64,000 bases of DNA from an uncultured Eubacteriales bacterium (GCA_900546915.1 UREY01000002.1:62001-126000), one strand, 5' to 3'; positions 44,130 to 52,506 are shown, counted from the stretch's first letter. Numbers and translations: made by a program. The notes: a model not told the origin generated them from the sequence alone.

Positions 44130-45124
44130 GACCCAATCACCTCAAACGTGCAGCCGGACAGCTGCCCGGCAATCCCCTCTGTGGCGTAAACCGTCCCGTC
44201 CTCCGTCAAAAACACAGCTTCAAAATCTCCGCTGTCCCGCCAAAATGCAGCGGCCCGCTCCAGTCCCATGACATACAGCGCGGTGGACAATCCGTCGGCC
44301 AGTAGTCCGTCCTCCGCCACAACCGTGACGGAGGCCAGTCCCGTCTGGGCCGGCATCCCCGTATTCGGGTCGATGATATGGCAATACCGCACGCCGTCCT
44401 CCACAAAATACCGCTGATAGCCCCCGGAGGTAACCACGGCCCAATTGCCGGTGACCGACAGCATACCGGCCGTTCCGGCGCCCTCCGGGTCCTGGATGCC
44501 AATCTGCCAGGGCGTTCCGTCGGGTTTTTCACCGTAGGTCTGTACATTTCCACCAATGGACAAAATACCGCCTGTGATATCCTCCCGCTCCGCGAGAGAT
44601 TCCACAGCCAGACGCGCGGCCCAGCCTTTTCCCACAGCCCCCAAATCGATCTGCGCGCCGTGGGCCAAACAAGCGCCGGATCCATGGAGCATCAGCTGTT
44701 CGGCGCCCGTATGCTGCAGCGCCTGCTCCAGCTCCTCTTGCTCCGGGACCCGATAGTGTCCTGTGGTAAATCCCCACAGCTTTGTCACCGGGTACAGACA
44801 GGGATCCAAGGCGCCCCCTGTTCGCCGGCTCAAGTGCAGCGTCTCCTGCAGCAGGGTTTGCATCGGCCCGGTCAACGCCACCGTCTGCCCCTCATTCAGG
44901 CGGCTGGTGAGAGAATCCGGCCGGGTGACAGACAGCTGCTCCTCCTGTTCCTGAAACAGCCGGGCCAGATCCTGCCCCGCCTCTTCTCCGCCGCTTCCCC
45001 AAAGCTTCACCGTCATCACCGTATCCATCGCGTAAATCTGAAATTCTGCCGGTTGCCGGCTGCAACCCGGCAGCAGCAGCGCTATAATCAGGAAAGAAAT
45101 CCAAAATAATCCCTTTTTTGTCAT
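44126..45124 (-). CDS. apbE: ApbE-family FMN transferase (lipoprotein)
   Basis: Attaches FMN covalently to Thr/Ser of secreted or Rnf/Nqr-type proteins. 332 residues with a lipobox (IALLLPGC) after a signal peptide, then YAMDTVMTVKLWG, IDLGAVGKGWA, ITGGILSIGGNVQTYG and HIIDPNTGMPAQ (Mg2+/FAD binding), with the C-terminal DGLSTALYVMG. The target protein is not in the window. Overlaps the NusG-II gene; the preceding cooT transcript is separated by a terminator. Confidence 0.93.
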   Translation of the reverse strand: MTKKGLFWISFLIIALLLPGCSRQPAEFQIYAMDTVMTVKLWGSGGEEAGQDLARLFQEQEEQLSVTRPDSLTSRLNEGQTVALTGPMQTLLQETLHLSRRTGGALDPCLYPVTKLWGFTTGHYRVPEQEELEQALQHTGAEQLMLHGSGACLAHGAQIDLGAVGKGWAARLAVESLAEREDITGGILSIGGNVQTYGEKPDGTPWQIGIQDPEGAGTAGMLSVTGNWAVVTSGGYQRYFVEDGVRYCHIIDPNTGMPAQTGLASVTVVAEDGLLADGLSTALYVMGLERAAAFWRDSGDFEAVFLTEDGTVYATEGIAGQLSGCTFEVIGS

Positions 45125-45156
45125 ATCAATTTCCGCTTCTACTCCACAAAAACAAT

Positions 45157-45179
45157 GTGACCCGGCAAAGCCGGGCCAC
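45157..45179 (-). terminator. Terminator of the His-rich-protein/cooT operon
   Basis: Minus-strand GTGGCCCGGC, TTT, GCCGGGTCAC followed by ATTGTTTTTG, 15 bases past the cooT stop. Confidence 0.75.
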
Positions 45180-45193
45180 ACCACAGCAGTTCC

Positions 45194-45391
45194 TTATACA
45201 GGCGCATTCTCCCGGACAATGACGAAACCGTCCACCAAATTGGCCTCCTGCAGCTGCCCTTCAACGGCTACCTGCCGGTCCATCAAGTCGGTCAAAATGA
45301 CGCAACCGTCTCTGCACTCCACCTTCATGACATTTTGCATGATCACATCCTCAGGTGACTTTTTGTTCTTATATACGGTAGACAAACACAT
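45194..45391 (-). CDS. cooT: CooT-family nickel-binding protein
   Basis: 65 residues. MCLSTVYKN at the N-terminus with Cys2 is the hallmark of the CooT family; Rhodospirillum CooT is a dimeric Ni(II) chaperone for carbon monoxide dehydrogenase, binding nickel through the N-terminal Cys. The rest (VMKVECRDGCVILTDLMDRQ) is the small beta-barrel core. It starts two bases after the His-rich gene, so both are co-translated. No CODH gene lies in the window. Confidence 0.85.
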   Translation of the reverse strand: MCLSTVYKNKKSPEDVIMQNVMKVECRDGCVILTDLMDRQVAVEGQLQEANLVDGFVIVRENAPV

Positions 45392-45393
45392 AA

Positions 45394-45756
45394 TTACGCA
45401 TTCCTTTCATGCTCCATAGCCGTCATCACGGTGGAAAGGCGCAAATTGCCCTTTTCAAAATCAGACACCGCCTGCAGCACCTGTTCGTAAGCTTCGTGCT
45501 CCCCGGCCTCATCCAGCTGCTTTGCCAAGCCGGCCAATTCCCGGGCATGGGCGGCGTTATGGCCCACCATGTACTTCATGAGCGCCATCAGCTCTTCCCG
45601 AGGTGTATGGGAGCAACCGTTACAAGTATCGCAGGCTGTTCCTGTACACGGTTCCTGGCCACCGTGGGTATGAGGGTGGTTACCATGCTCATGGGTGTGC
45701 CCATGGGACTCGTCATGATTGTGCCCGGAAGAAACGGAATCGGAATGTAAATGCAT
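45394..45756 (-). CDS. His-rich putative metal-binding protein
   Basis: 120 residues: residues ~2-33 contain about a dozen His (HNHDESHGHTHEHGNHPHTH), followed by a four-Cys stretch (PCTGTACDTCNGC), then a C-terminal ~70-residue helical domain (MALMKYMVGHNAAHARELAGLAKQL). The His run resembles nickel/zinc storage or chaperone tails. Start chosen at the ATG after GAGGAGA. It is in an operon with cooT and divergent from a His-rich CsoR-family repressor, which supports metal (probably Ni) handling; the metal is inferred. Confidence 0.75.
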   Translation of the reverse strand: MHLHSDSVSSGHNHDESHGHTHEHGNHPHTHGGQEPCTGTACDTCNGCSHTPREELMALMKYMVGHNAAHARELAGLAKQLDEAGEHEAYEQVLQAVSDFEKGNLRLSTVMTAMEHERNA

Positions 45757-45808
45757 AAACAATCTCCTCTCCCTGGCATTAAGACCGCCAGAGTTTCATT
45801 TTACGTCC

Positions 45809-45837
45809 ATTATACTGCACCTTGCCTCCTATGTCAA
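45809..45837 (-). promoter_or_regulatory. Promoter of the His-rich-protein/cooT operon
   Basis: Minus-strand TTGACA and TATAAT with a 17-base spacer, an exact consensus. Confidence 0.85.
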
Positions 45838-45849
45838 AGGATTCCGCAT

Positions 45850-45872
45850 CGGGGAAAAAATATCCCCCCACC
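45850..45872. promoter_or_regulatory. Candidate CsoR-family operator
   Basis: CGGGG, AAAAAATAT, CCCCCC between the divergent promoters. G- and C-tracts flanking an AT spacer are typical of CsoR/RcnR-family sites. Not an exact match to a published consensus. Confidence 0.45.
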
Positions 45873-45876
45873 ACCC

Positions 45877-45905
45877 TTGCGCTCTGAAAATGCGGCTGCT
45901 ATAAT
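45877..45905 (+). promoter_or_regulatory. Promoter of the csoR-like gene
   Basis: TTGCGC and TATAAT with a 17-base spacer, divergent from the His-rich operon promoter with the operator candidate between. Confidence 0.65.
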
Positions 45906-45945
45906 AACAAAAATAACATGTTTCATTCAGAAAAAGGAGCTCCCT

Positions 45946-46299
45946 ATGGCAAACGAACCGGTCCACTCGTCAAAAGAAGAAACGACCCACGACCACGCTT
46001 ACCTGCACGCCCACGGCATCGCCCACAGTCATAACCACGTGCATGCCAATCAGAAAGCTGTGGTGAACCGCCTGGCCAGAGCCATCGGCCACTTGGAAAA
46101 GGTCAAGCGCATGGTAGAAGAGGGATATGATTGCGCGGAGGTTCTGGTGCAGCTGGCCGCCGTTCGTTCCGCTCTGGACAATGCCGGCAAGGTAATTTTA
46201 CAGGACCATATGCGTCATTGTATGGTAGACGCCGTGGCGGCAGGAGATTTGGCCGCCATTGAGGATTTGTGTCAGGCCATCGAAAAATTTATGAAGTGA
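45946..46299 (+). CDS. CsoR/RcnR-family metal-sensing repressor with His-rich N-terminal extension
   Basis: 117 residues. The all-helical DUF156 core starts at ~38 (VVNRLARAIGHLEKVKRMVEEGYDC) and has the C-H-C metal triad Cys63, His88, Cys92, the fingerprint of copper CsoR and of the nickel sensor InrS. Residues 15-33 add eight His (HDHAYLHAHGIAHSHNHVH), unusual for plain CsoR and reminiscent of nickel sensors. Start after AAAAAGGAG. It probably represses the divergent His-rich/cooT operon and itself. Nickel is favoured by the cooT neighbour but copper is possible. Confidence 0.85.
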   Translation: MANEPVHSSKEETTHDHAYLHAHGIAHSHNHVHANQKAVVNRLARAIGHLEKVKRMVEEGYDCAEVLVQLAAVRSALDNAGKVILQDHMRHCMVDAVAAGDLAAIEDLCQAIEKFMK

Positions 46300-46309
46300 G
46301 GAGCCCGTT

Positions 46310-46552
46310 ATGGATTTAAAAACCTGCCGTTTGATCACCAGAGTGCTTTACGCCGCCTGCTTTATTTTAATTCTGCTCTCTCTCACTCAGGAAAGGGAAC
46401 CTATCCGGATGGGAATCCTGGGCGTGGCTTTGGCTTTGGCGATTATGATAACGGTATTCCGATACAAGTTTTGGCGCTGTCCCAAATGCGGAAAAATGCT
46501 CCCCAAAAGCGGAAAAATCCGGTGTGAATCCTGCGGCTGGGAAATACTATAG
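46310..46552 (+). CDS. Small membrane protein with C-terminal zinc ribbon
   Basis: 80 residues: two hydrophobic helices (ITRVLYAACFILILLSLTQ; MGILGVALALAIMITVF) and a zinc ribbon CPKCGKMLPKSGKIRCESCGW on the cytoplasmic side. Function unknown. It starts ten bases after the CsoR-type gene and is probably in the same transcript. Confidence 0.75.
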   Translation: MDLKTCRLITRVLYAACFILILLSLTQEREPIRMGILGVALALAIMITVFRYKFWRCPKCGKMLPKSGKIRCESCGWEIL

Positions 46553-46677
46553 GCTATTATGTTGATCATCAATTTCCTTGTGACAGGCGCCTTTTCCCCA
46601 TTCGCACGGTCCGGCGCGATGTCTCACATGCTTTTCCGGGAATGGTTTTATTTTTGCCCTATCATGACACCAAAAAA

Positions 46678-46720
46678 GAACTGGAACTACTGCTTTCGCA
46701 GCTTCCAGTTCTTCTTTTTT
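46678..46720. terminator. Terminator between convergent transcripts
   Basis: GAACTGGAA-CTACTGC, TTTC, GCAG-CTTCCAGTTC then CTTCTTTTTT; the 5' flank AAAAAAG makes it usable on the minus strand as well. Confidence 0.85.
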
Positions 46721-46749
46721 CAGGGCCATTTTTCTACAGCCCTCTCATC

Positions 46750-47634
46750 TTATGTACCGTCCATTTCCATCCGGACTTCCATGCCGGATTGCAGGTTCAT
46801 TTCCACGCCGGTAATCGGATGGGGAAAATGCAGCTCTCGCGCACAAAGCTGCTGATGGGTCAGGCCCAGCTTGGCTGAAAGGGCCCGGCTTTCCGGCGTC
46901 CCGTATTGGGGATCTCCCAGCATGGGACAACCCAGAAAGGCGCAATGGACCCGCAGCTGATGCGTGCGGCCTGTCAGAGGCTGCAATTCTAAAAGGCTTC
47001 GGTCCGGCCAGCGTTTCAGAACCCGGTACCGGGTTCGGGCCGGTTTTCCCTCCATGTCGATTTGCCGCAAAAGACTGGGCTTCGGACAGCGGCCGATGGG
47101 CCTATCGACTACCCCCTCCGCTTCCGGAGGCGCGTGATACACCAGGCCGTGATATATCTTACCCAGCGCCCCTTTTTCGTGCAAATCATTGAGGAAACGA
47201 TGTACATAGGCATTCTTCGCCAGGAGCACCAGGCCAAAGGTGTCCCGGTCCAGACGGGTGGCCGGGTGAAACGCGCAGGCCTGGCCGGTTCTGCGGTAAT
47301 ATCCCAAAACGCCATTGGCCAACGTCCCCGTCAACCTGCAACGGGAGGGATGAATCAGCATCTCGGCCGGTTTGTCCACAACCAAAAGGTGGCTGTCCTC
47401 ATAACAAATAGACAGCGGCATATCCTCTGCCGGATATTCCGGCTCCGGATCATCCAAAATCACGGTAATCCGGTCTCCCGGCTCTACCTGCGCGTTGGTT
47501 CTGGCCGGTTTTCCATTGACTAAAATGGCATTGCTCCATTTCAGCCGGTTCATGAGGCCGGTCGATAAGCGCAGTTCGCCCTTCAAAAAGCCGGACAACC
47601 GGCCTGCCCGGCGGGCTACATGATTTAACTCCAT
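46750..47634 (-). CDS. RluA-family pseudouridine synthase, second paralogue
   Basis: 294 residues. N-terminal S4-like segment (RLSGFLKGELRLSTGLMNRLKWSNAILVNG), then HPATRLDRDTFGLVLLAKN with the catalytic Asp and PLTGRTHQLRVHCAFLG. It differs from the 42-kb RluD by HPATRLDRDT in place of HRIDKDT and is closer to the YjbO/YhcT type. Start at MELNHVA after GGGAGA. RNA target unknown. Confidence 0.9.
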   Translation of the reverse strand: MELNHVARRAGRLSGFLKGELRLSTGLMNRLKWSNAILVNGKPARTNAQVEPGDRITVILDDPEPEYPAEDMPLSICYEDSHLLVVDKPAEMLIHPSRCRLTGTLANGVLGYYRRTGQACAFHPATRLDRDTFGLVLLAKNAYVHRFLNDLHEKGALGKIYHGLVYHAPPEAEGVVDRPIGRCPKPSLLRQIDMEGKPARTRYRVLKRWPDRSLLELQPLTGRTHQLRVHCAFLGCPMLGDPQYGTPESRALSAKLGLTHQQLCARELHFPHPITGVEMNLQSGMEVRMEMDGT

Positions 47635-47683
47635 TTCATTCTCCCAGACGTTTTTTTTATTATACCGGCTCATCGCCAAAAAT

Positions 47684-48745
47684 TCAATCGGTTGTCCGCT
47701 CCGGCTGGGCCAGGGACCAGATCTCCAAGGCCGTTATGGTGAGAACCGGCGCTAAAATCATGCCTAAAATCCCCCAAAGCCGGTAACCCATGTATAAGGC
47801 CACCAAGGTCAACAGAGGATTCAGCCCCAGCTGGCGCCCTACCATTCTGGGCTCCAAAATGGAGCGGGTCAAAGAGGTGACGCCATATAATGCAATCAGT
47901 CCCAGCCCCAAAGCCGTCTGTCCCTGCAACATAACCAAAAGCCCCCAGGGAACCAAGACCGTACCCGTACCCAGCATGGGCAGCGCGTCAACCAAAGCAA
48001 TCAGCGCCCCCAAAAGTAAGGGGAATTCCACCCGCAAAATGAAAAAGCCGATTGTCAACAGAAAGAAGGTTAAAACCATCAATTTACATTGCGCGCGAAA
48101 CCATCCGCCCACATTTACCTTTAGATTATGCAGCACCGGCAAGATCTTCCGGGACCAGGCAGGCGGCAGTCTTCCCTGCAAAAAAGGTCGGAGGCGGGGC
48201 AACTGGGCTGAAATCATGAAGCTGGACAAAACGGCGGTTCCCAAAAAAACAAAGGTATCGGGCAGCGTCAGGATCACCCGGGAAGCCGCGCCCAAAACAC
48301 GGGTTACCGCTCCCTCAGCCAAAGCCGAACCGTTGGAAAACAGCTGGGCAATGCTCTCTTCCAAACCGGGACGCAGCCGTTCCGGTGCGCGTTGAGCCAG
48401 ACCATACAGCCAATTTTGCACCCGGCTCGCTGTTTCATCCAACCCTTCCATAACCTGAGGCAGGCCGGTGGCCAGGTGGTCCATTTCCTGCAGGGCCAGT
48501 CGTCCCAACAGATAGACCAGCGCCAATAAAATCAGATAAACGCCGCCAATCGCCGTTCCGGCTGCAAGCCCACGGGGAAACTTTCCCCGCCCGGCCAAAA
48601 AACGCGCCACCGGTTCGGCCATCCATGCCACCATCAGCCCAACCAAAAACGGCAGCGCCAACGGCAGCAAATACCGCAAAGCCAGTAGGGCTATGATCAA
48701 AATTCCACCTAAAATCAAAAGCCGATATCGATTTGCTGCTTTCAT
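47684..48745 (-). CDS. ytvI: AI-2E-family membrane protein, sporulation protein YtvI-like
   Basis: 353 residues with ~8 transmembrane segments and a soluble central stretch (~85-150). LLPLALPFLVGLMVAWMAEPV near the N-terminus and the C-terminal PMLGTGTVLVPWGLLVML, SILEPRMVGRQLGLNPLLTL are typical of the PerM/AI-2E family; the size and spore-former context favour YtvI. Function is not well established. Start after AGGAGG. Upstream of the rluA-type gene by 49 bases on the same strand. Confidence 0.85.
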   Translation of the reverse strand: MKAANRYRLLILGGILIIALLALRYLLPLALPFLVGLMVAWMAEPVARFLAGRGKFPRGLAAGTAIGGVYLILLALVYLLGRLALQEMDHLATGLPQVMEGLDETASRVQNWLYGLAQRAPERLRPGLEESIAQLFSNGSALAEGAVTRVLGAASRVILTLPDTFVFLGTAVLSSFMISAQLPRLRPFLQGRLPPAWSRKILPVLHNLKVNVGGWFRAQCKLMVLTFFLLTIGFFILRVEFPLLLGALIALVDALPMLGTGTVLVPWGLLVMLQGQTALGLGLIALYGVTSLTRSILEPRMVGRQLGLNPLLTLVALYMGYRLWGILGMILAPVLTITALEIWSLAQPERTTD

Positions 48746-48866
48746 AGCTCCTCCTGTATCCATATTTTGGTTATCTCACATTTCTTGCGCATTCTCTATT
48801 ACAGTCGACCTCATATCATCTCTTCGGCCCTTACTATGCTCCACGCGGACGCCATACGGAATTTCC

Positions 48867-48894
48867 TTGCATTTTCTACAAAATGTGCTACAAT
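48867..48894 (+). promoter_or_regulatory. Promoter of the ACT-domain gene
   Basis: TTGCAT and TACAAT with a 16-base spacer. Confidence 0.55.
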
Positions 48895-48948
48895 AGCTCT
48901 GGTATAAAAACCAAAAAACTAGTGAAAACGACAACAGGAGGGTGCCTC

Positions 48949-49389
48949 ATGGCAAATAATCCAAAGTATTATATTATTGAATCCTCTGCTCTGCCAGAGG
49001 TCTTTTTAAAGGTGGCGGAAGCGAAGCGCCTGTTGGACACAGGGGAAGTTTCCACCGTCAACGACGCAACCCGCCGGGCCGGAATCAGCCGTAGCGCCTT
49101 CTATAAATATCGGGATTCCATTCTCCCCTTCCAGAACCTGATGTCGGGCCGGATCATAACCTTCCAGCTGGCCCTCCATGATGAAACCGGCATCCTGTCT
49201 TCCCTGTTAACCATTTTTGCCCAATGGGGCGCAAATATACTCACCATCAACCAAACCATCCCCACCAACGGCTGTGCCGCCGTGACGATTTCGGCGGAAA
49301 CCAATCACCTTCAAATTTCCCTCGAGGAGCTTTTGCGCTACTTAAATTCCATGCAGGGCGTCGTCCGCGCGGATATTTTAGCCGGTTGA
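48949..49389 (+). CDS. ACT-domain protein (PheB/UPF0735 family)
   Basis: 146 residues: an N-terminal helix-turn-helix-like part (LLDTGEVSTVNDATRRAGISRSAFYKY) and a C-terminal ACT domain (ITFQLALHDETGILSSLLTIFAQWGANILTINQ) that normally binds an amino acid. The family is annotated PheB-like but its role is unproven. Start ATG follows GGAGG. A terminator separates it from the downstream aspartokinase, which lacks ACT domains. Confidence 0.85.
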   Translation: MANNPKYYIIESSALPEVFLKVAEAKRLLDTGEVSTVNDATRRAGISRSAFYKYRDSILPFQNLMSGRIITFQLALHDETGILSSLLTIFAQWGANILTINQTIPTNGCAAVTISAETNHLQISLEELLRYLNSMQGVVRADILAG

Positions 49390-49426
49390 CGGGTTCCGGG
49401 AACCGTTTCATTTCTTCTCCTTCACA

Positions 49427-49460
49427 CCGCCTCCGGTCTTGGGCCGGAGGCGGATTTTTG
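49427..49460 (+). terminator. Intrinsic terminator after the ACT-domain gene
   Basis: CCGCCTCCGG, TCTTGGG, CCGGAGGCGG followed by ATTTTTG. Confidence 0.85.
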
Positions 49461-49563
49461 TATGGGAAATTCTGTCGATTTTTTGACTGGAAAACGGTCA
49501 CGGAAATCGGACGCCGCATAAGATACCATGAGGCGGCAGTGGCTGTCTCGTGGAGGTGATACT

Positions 49564-50304
49564 ATGCTGATCGTACAAAAATTCGGGGGAACTTCCCTGG
49601 AGGGACGCGAGCGTATTTTCGCCGCAGCCCGCATCATCACCCAAGCGGCAAAACGGGGCAGCCGGGTGGTGGCTGTGGTGTCCGCCCAGGGCAAAACCAC
49701 CGATGATATGATTGCCCAGGCAATTTCCATTCATCCCCGGGTCACCGCTCGGGAAATGGACGCTTATTTATCCACCGGCGAACAAATTTCCGCCGGACTT
49801 TTGGCCATGGCCATCCAGGCTATGGGATATCCGGTGATTTCTCTCACCGGTTGGCAGGCCGGTATTCACACAGACAATACCCACGGCAACGCCCGGATCT
49901 TAGGATTGGAACACGACCGGATTCTCCAAGAGCTGGACCAAGGTAAAATCGTCTTGGTTGCCGGTTTTCAGGGCATCAATCAAGCCGGCGACATTACAAC
50001 CTTGGGCCGGGGTGGGTCCGACACCACAGCAGTAGCCCTGGCTGTTTTTCTCCATGCAGATTTGTGCCAAATATTCACCGATGTGGACGGTGTGTATGAC
50101 AAGGATCCGAGACTGTATCCCGACGCCATAAAATTCGACTGGATTTCCTATGAAAAAATGCGCAGGCTCATTGCCGGCGGCGCGCAGGTACTTCACGACC
50201 GGTCTGTGGAGCTGGCGCAGCGGTTTGGCTTGGCCATTGAAGTGTTATCTTCGTTTACCGGCCAGCCCGGTACGATTGTTTGCGCGGAAGGAAGCGGCAC
50301 ATAA
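49564..50304 (+). CDS. lysC: Aspartate kinase catalytic domain without ACT domains
   Basis: 246 residues, only the amino-acid kinase domain: MLIVQKFGGTSLEGRERI (phosphate loop), STGEQISAGLLAMAI, GFQGINQAGDITTLGRGGSDTTAVALA, and FTDVDGVYDKDPRL. The protein stops right after FTGQPGTIVC, where normal aspartokinases (400+ residues) enter their two ACT domains. The stop is clean and no ACT coding follows in any frame before the next gene. It would phosphorylate aspartate for asd, probably without lysine/threonine feedback through ACT domains. Start after TGGAGGTG. Confidence 0.88.
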   Translation: MLIVQKFGGTSLEGRERIFAAARIITQAAKRGSRVVAVVSAQGKTTDDMIAQAISIHPRVTAREMDAYLSTGEQISAGLLAMAIQAMGYPVISLTGWQAGIHTDNTHGNARILGLEHDRILQELDQGKIVLVAGFQGINQAGDITTLGRGGSDTTAVALAVFLHADLCQIFTDVDGVYDKDPRLYPDAIKFDWISYEKMRRLIAGGAQVLHDRSVELAQRFGLAIEVLSSFTGQPGTIVCAEGSGT

Positions 50305-50394
50305 TTCCGGACACCCATACCCAAGTATATCCTGTCCCGGGTCCCGGTATGATTCCGGGACCCGGTGAATAGGCTGATCCTGAGGAGGGATTTT

Positions 50395-50880
50395 ATGAAA
50401 CGGCTTTGCTGGATGGGCTGGATCGGCACAGTTCTCCTGGGGATCGGACTACACGCTTTATATACTTGGCGGCCCATACCTTTATTGGGGCTGTTTTCTC
50501 CCGTGAATGAGAGCGTATGGGAACATTTGAAACTTCTATACTGGCCGTTTTTGGCTGTCTGCGGCCTACTGTCTCCTCGGGTACCGTCGCTCCCCGCTTT
50601 TTGGGGCGCGGCTTGCAGCAGCTTACTGACGATGCCGCCTGTTTTGATGGGAATCTGGTACACAGCCCGCTGCGGCTTTGGGATTGTCTCTTCCATCTTG
50701 GACATGGGTCTGTACTGCCTCATTGTGGGCCTGGGCTTTTTCCTTTTATATCACCTTCAAAAGAAACCGTGGCGGGAACGGCAGGTGGGCATTGCCATCA
50801 TGCTGGCCGGACTTTGGGGCGGCGTTCTATTGATCGGCTCTGCCGCTCCTTTTGACCTTCCTCTGTTTCAATCCGTTTAA
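50395..50880 (+). CDS. Small integral membrane protein, DUF6512-like
   Basis: 161 residues with about five hydrophobic helices. GIGLHALYTWRP and LLGLFSPVNESVWEHLKLLYWPF resemble a small Firmicutes membrane family (DUF6512); no function is known. Start after GAGGAGG. A GC-rich inverted repeat (GGGTCCCGG/CCGGGACCC, 50338-50363) without a T run lies just upstream. Confidence 0.65.
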   Translation: MKRLCWMGWIGTVLLGIGLHALYTWRPIPLLGLFSPVNESVWEHLKLLYWPFLAVCGLLSPRVPSLPAFWGAACSSLLTMPPVLMGIWYTARCGFGIVSSILDMGLYCLIVGLGFFLLYHLQKKPWRERQVGIAIMLAGLWGGVLLIGSAAPFDLPLFQSV

Positions 50881-51054
50881 AATTCGTTCGACCCAAAACG
50901 GCACAGGACGCCTCATTCTCCGAAAACTCAGTCTGAAATCGGGTTTTTTTCATAAAAATTGTGCGCAATTTTCTGAACCTTGTCATTTCCCGCGATTTTT
51001 TTCCCTGTTCTTTTGGAACCAAATGTGGTTCAATAAAGGCAGGGGGGGAGGATC

Positions 51055-51345
51055 GTGACCAGAAGTATTTTAATGTATGAACGGCCGTATCACGATGAGA
51101 AAGGCCAGCGGTATTTGCTCCAGTACTACCTTCTCATCGATGAGGTGAGCTTCGGCTGCAATTCCTTGGAAATTTACGGCGCCAAGGCCTTGCTTTTTCA
51201 AGGAGACACACTGTTGGACCAAAAGGCCATTCGCGGCCTGACTCCATTCGGTCCCAAAATTACCTCTATTTTAAACTGTCTGGCCGACGGTTTGATCCAT
51301 CCAAAGGCGATGGAGCATATGGTTTTTGACATGCTCTGCGCCTAA
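51055..51345 (+). CDS. Conserved small protein, DUF6514-like
   Basis: 96 residues: [28 protein letters not shown] then a [14 protein letters not shown] strand and [28 protein letters not shown]. The pattern fits a small Clostridia family (DUF6514) without known function. GTG start after GGGGGGAGG. Upstream 50881-51054 holds no gene. nrdR follows 75 bases later with its own promoter. Confidence 0.65.
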   Translation: MTRSILMYERPYHDEKGQRYLLQYYLLIDEVSFGCNSLEIYGAKALLFQGDTLLDQKAIRGLTPFGPKITSILNCLADGLIHPKAMEHMVFDMLCA

Positions 51346-51359
51346 TATGCGGAAAATGC

Positions 51360-51388
51360 TGGACACGTGGAATATTCTTTGGTATAAT
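51360..51388 (+). promoter_or_regulatory. nrdR promoter
   Basis: TGGACA and TATAAT with a 17-base spacer. Confidence 0.6.
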
Positions 51389-51419
51389 GTACAAAAGCTT
51401 ACGGAGAGGAGCAACTCCC

Positions 51420-51875
51420 ATGAAATGTCCGTACTGTGGCGACCAAGAGAGTAAAGTGGTGGATTCCCGCCATTCCGACGATGGTCTCAGCATCCGCCGC
51501 CGGCGGGAATGCCTGTCCTGTCAAAAACGTTTTACTACATATGAAACCGTGGAGAGTCTTCCCATTATTGTCGTCAAAAAAGACGGCAGCCGCCAATCCT
51601 TCGACCGGAATAAAGTCTTAAACGGCATGGTCCGGGCTTGTGAGAAGCGGCCGGTTCCCCTGGCCTCCCTGGAACAATCCGTCTCGGAAATCGAGCAAAT
51701 CCTGCAAAATTCTCTGGAGCGGGAAGTGAAATCGGAAACCATCGGGGAATTAGTGATGGAACGCCTGAGGCGGCTGGACGAAGTGTCTTACGTACGGTTT
51801 GCCTCCGTATACCGCCAATTCAAGGATGTCCACAGCTTCATGGATGAACTGAATAAATTCTTGGAAGAAAAGTAA
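51420..51875 (+). CDS. nrdR: Transcriptional repressor NrdR
   Basis: ATP/dATP-sensing repressor of ribonucleotide reductase genes. 151 residues: N-terminal zinc ribbon ([17 protein letters not shown] ... [12 protein letters not shown]) and an ATP-cone ([28 protein letters not shown]). Complete and highly conserved. No nrd gene lies in the window. Start after AGAGGAGC. Confidence 0.97.
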   Translation: MKCPYCGDQESKVVDSRHSDDGLSIRRRRECLSCQKRFTTYETVESLPIIVVKKDGSRQSFDRNKVLNGMVRACEKRPVPLASLEQSVSEIEQILQNSLEREVKSETIGELVMERLRRLDEVSYVRFASVYRQFKDVHSFMDELNKFLEEK

Positions 51876-51887
51876 GGGGAATGTCCC

Positions 51888-52310
51888 ATGACCGTCTGGA
51901 AAATACTCAGCTTTCTCATTTTGCTCACTCCGGTTGTCACTTTCGTCTTGGGCCTGATTTGCTGGCGCTATCCGCCCAAAGGGCCCACATGGCTTTTGGG
52001 TTACCGGTCCCGCCGGGCGCGGGCCAGTGAAGCGTCCTGGCAGTTCGCGCAAAACATGGCCGGACAAATTTGGTTTTGTCTCGGCCTGGTACTAACCATC
52101 GCTTCGTCCGTTGTCTGTATTTGCATTCGTTCTCAGGACGTAGAGCCGATGTGCCAAACCGCCCTCATTTTTCTGATCGTGCAGGTCTTTCTTGTGTTTT
52201 TATCCATCATTCCCACTGAGGTTCAGCTCAACCGGCAGTTTGACCGGTTTGGCCGGTGGCGGAGCTCAAAACACCGGTCCTCTACGCACCTTGCAGCAGA
52301 TGACAAATAA
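51888..52310 (+). CDS. SdpI-family membrane protein
   Basis: 140 residues with three or four hydrophobic segments. The motif LGYRSRRARASEASWQFAQNMAGQ is the SdpI signature; SdpI in Bacillus is an immunity and signalling protein against the SdpC toxin, but most homologues are uncharacterised. No SdpC-like partner is seen nearby. Twelve bases after nrdR, likely co-transcribed. Confidence 0.8.
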   Translation: MTVWKILSFLILLTPVVTFVLGLICWRYPPKGPTWLLGYRSRRARASEASWQFAQNMAGQIWFCLGLVLTIASSVVCICIRSQDVEPMCQTALIFLIVQVFLVFLSIIPTEVQLNRQFDRFGRWRSSKHRSSTHLAADDK

Positions 52311-52336
52311 CGCCTTTTGTAAAAGCAACCGACACC

Positions 52337-52370
52337 GGGGGACGGCTTTGATCAGCCGTTCCCCTTCTTT
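52337..52370 (+). terminator. Terminator after the SdpI-like gene
   Basis: GGGGGACGGCT, TTGATC, AGCCGTTCCCC then TTCTTT. Confidence 0.65.
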
Positions 52371-52423
52371 CCTGTGTCACGGAAGGGTTTTTTAGGATGT
52401 TCCGTCGAAACCCAAGGGGAACA

Positions 52424-52452
52424 TTGACATTTTTCCTCCGGGAGAGTATAGT
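52424..52452 (+). promoter_or_regulatory. Promoter of the DUF3048 lipoprotein gene
   Basis: TTGACA and TATAGT with a 17-base spacer. Confidence 0.75.
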
Positions 52453-52506
52453 GAGTGCATAGAATTCCCAAGAAACCAAATTTTTCAAAGCTGAGGAGTG
52501 CTACCT

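Noticed and set aside
46553..46677. Short open frames between the zinc-ribbon gene and the terminator
   Set aside because: No ribosome sites, no homology by eye, and they run through the terminator hairpin.
50338..50363. GC-rich inverted repeat after lysC considered as a terminator
   Set aside because: No T run follows, and the next gene starts 32 bases later; it may be a weak pause or a leader hairpin, but cannot be called.
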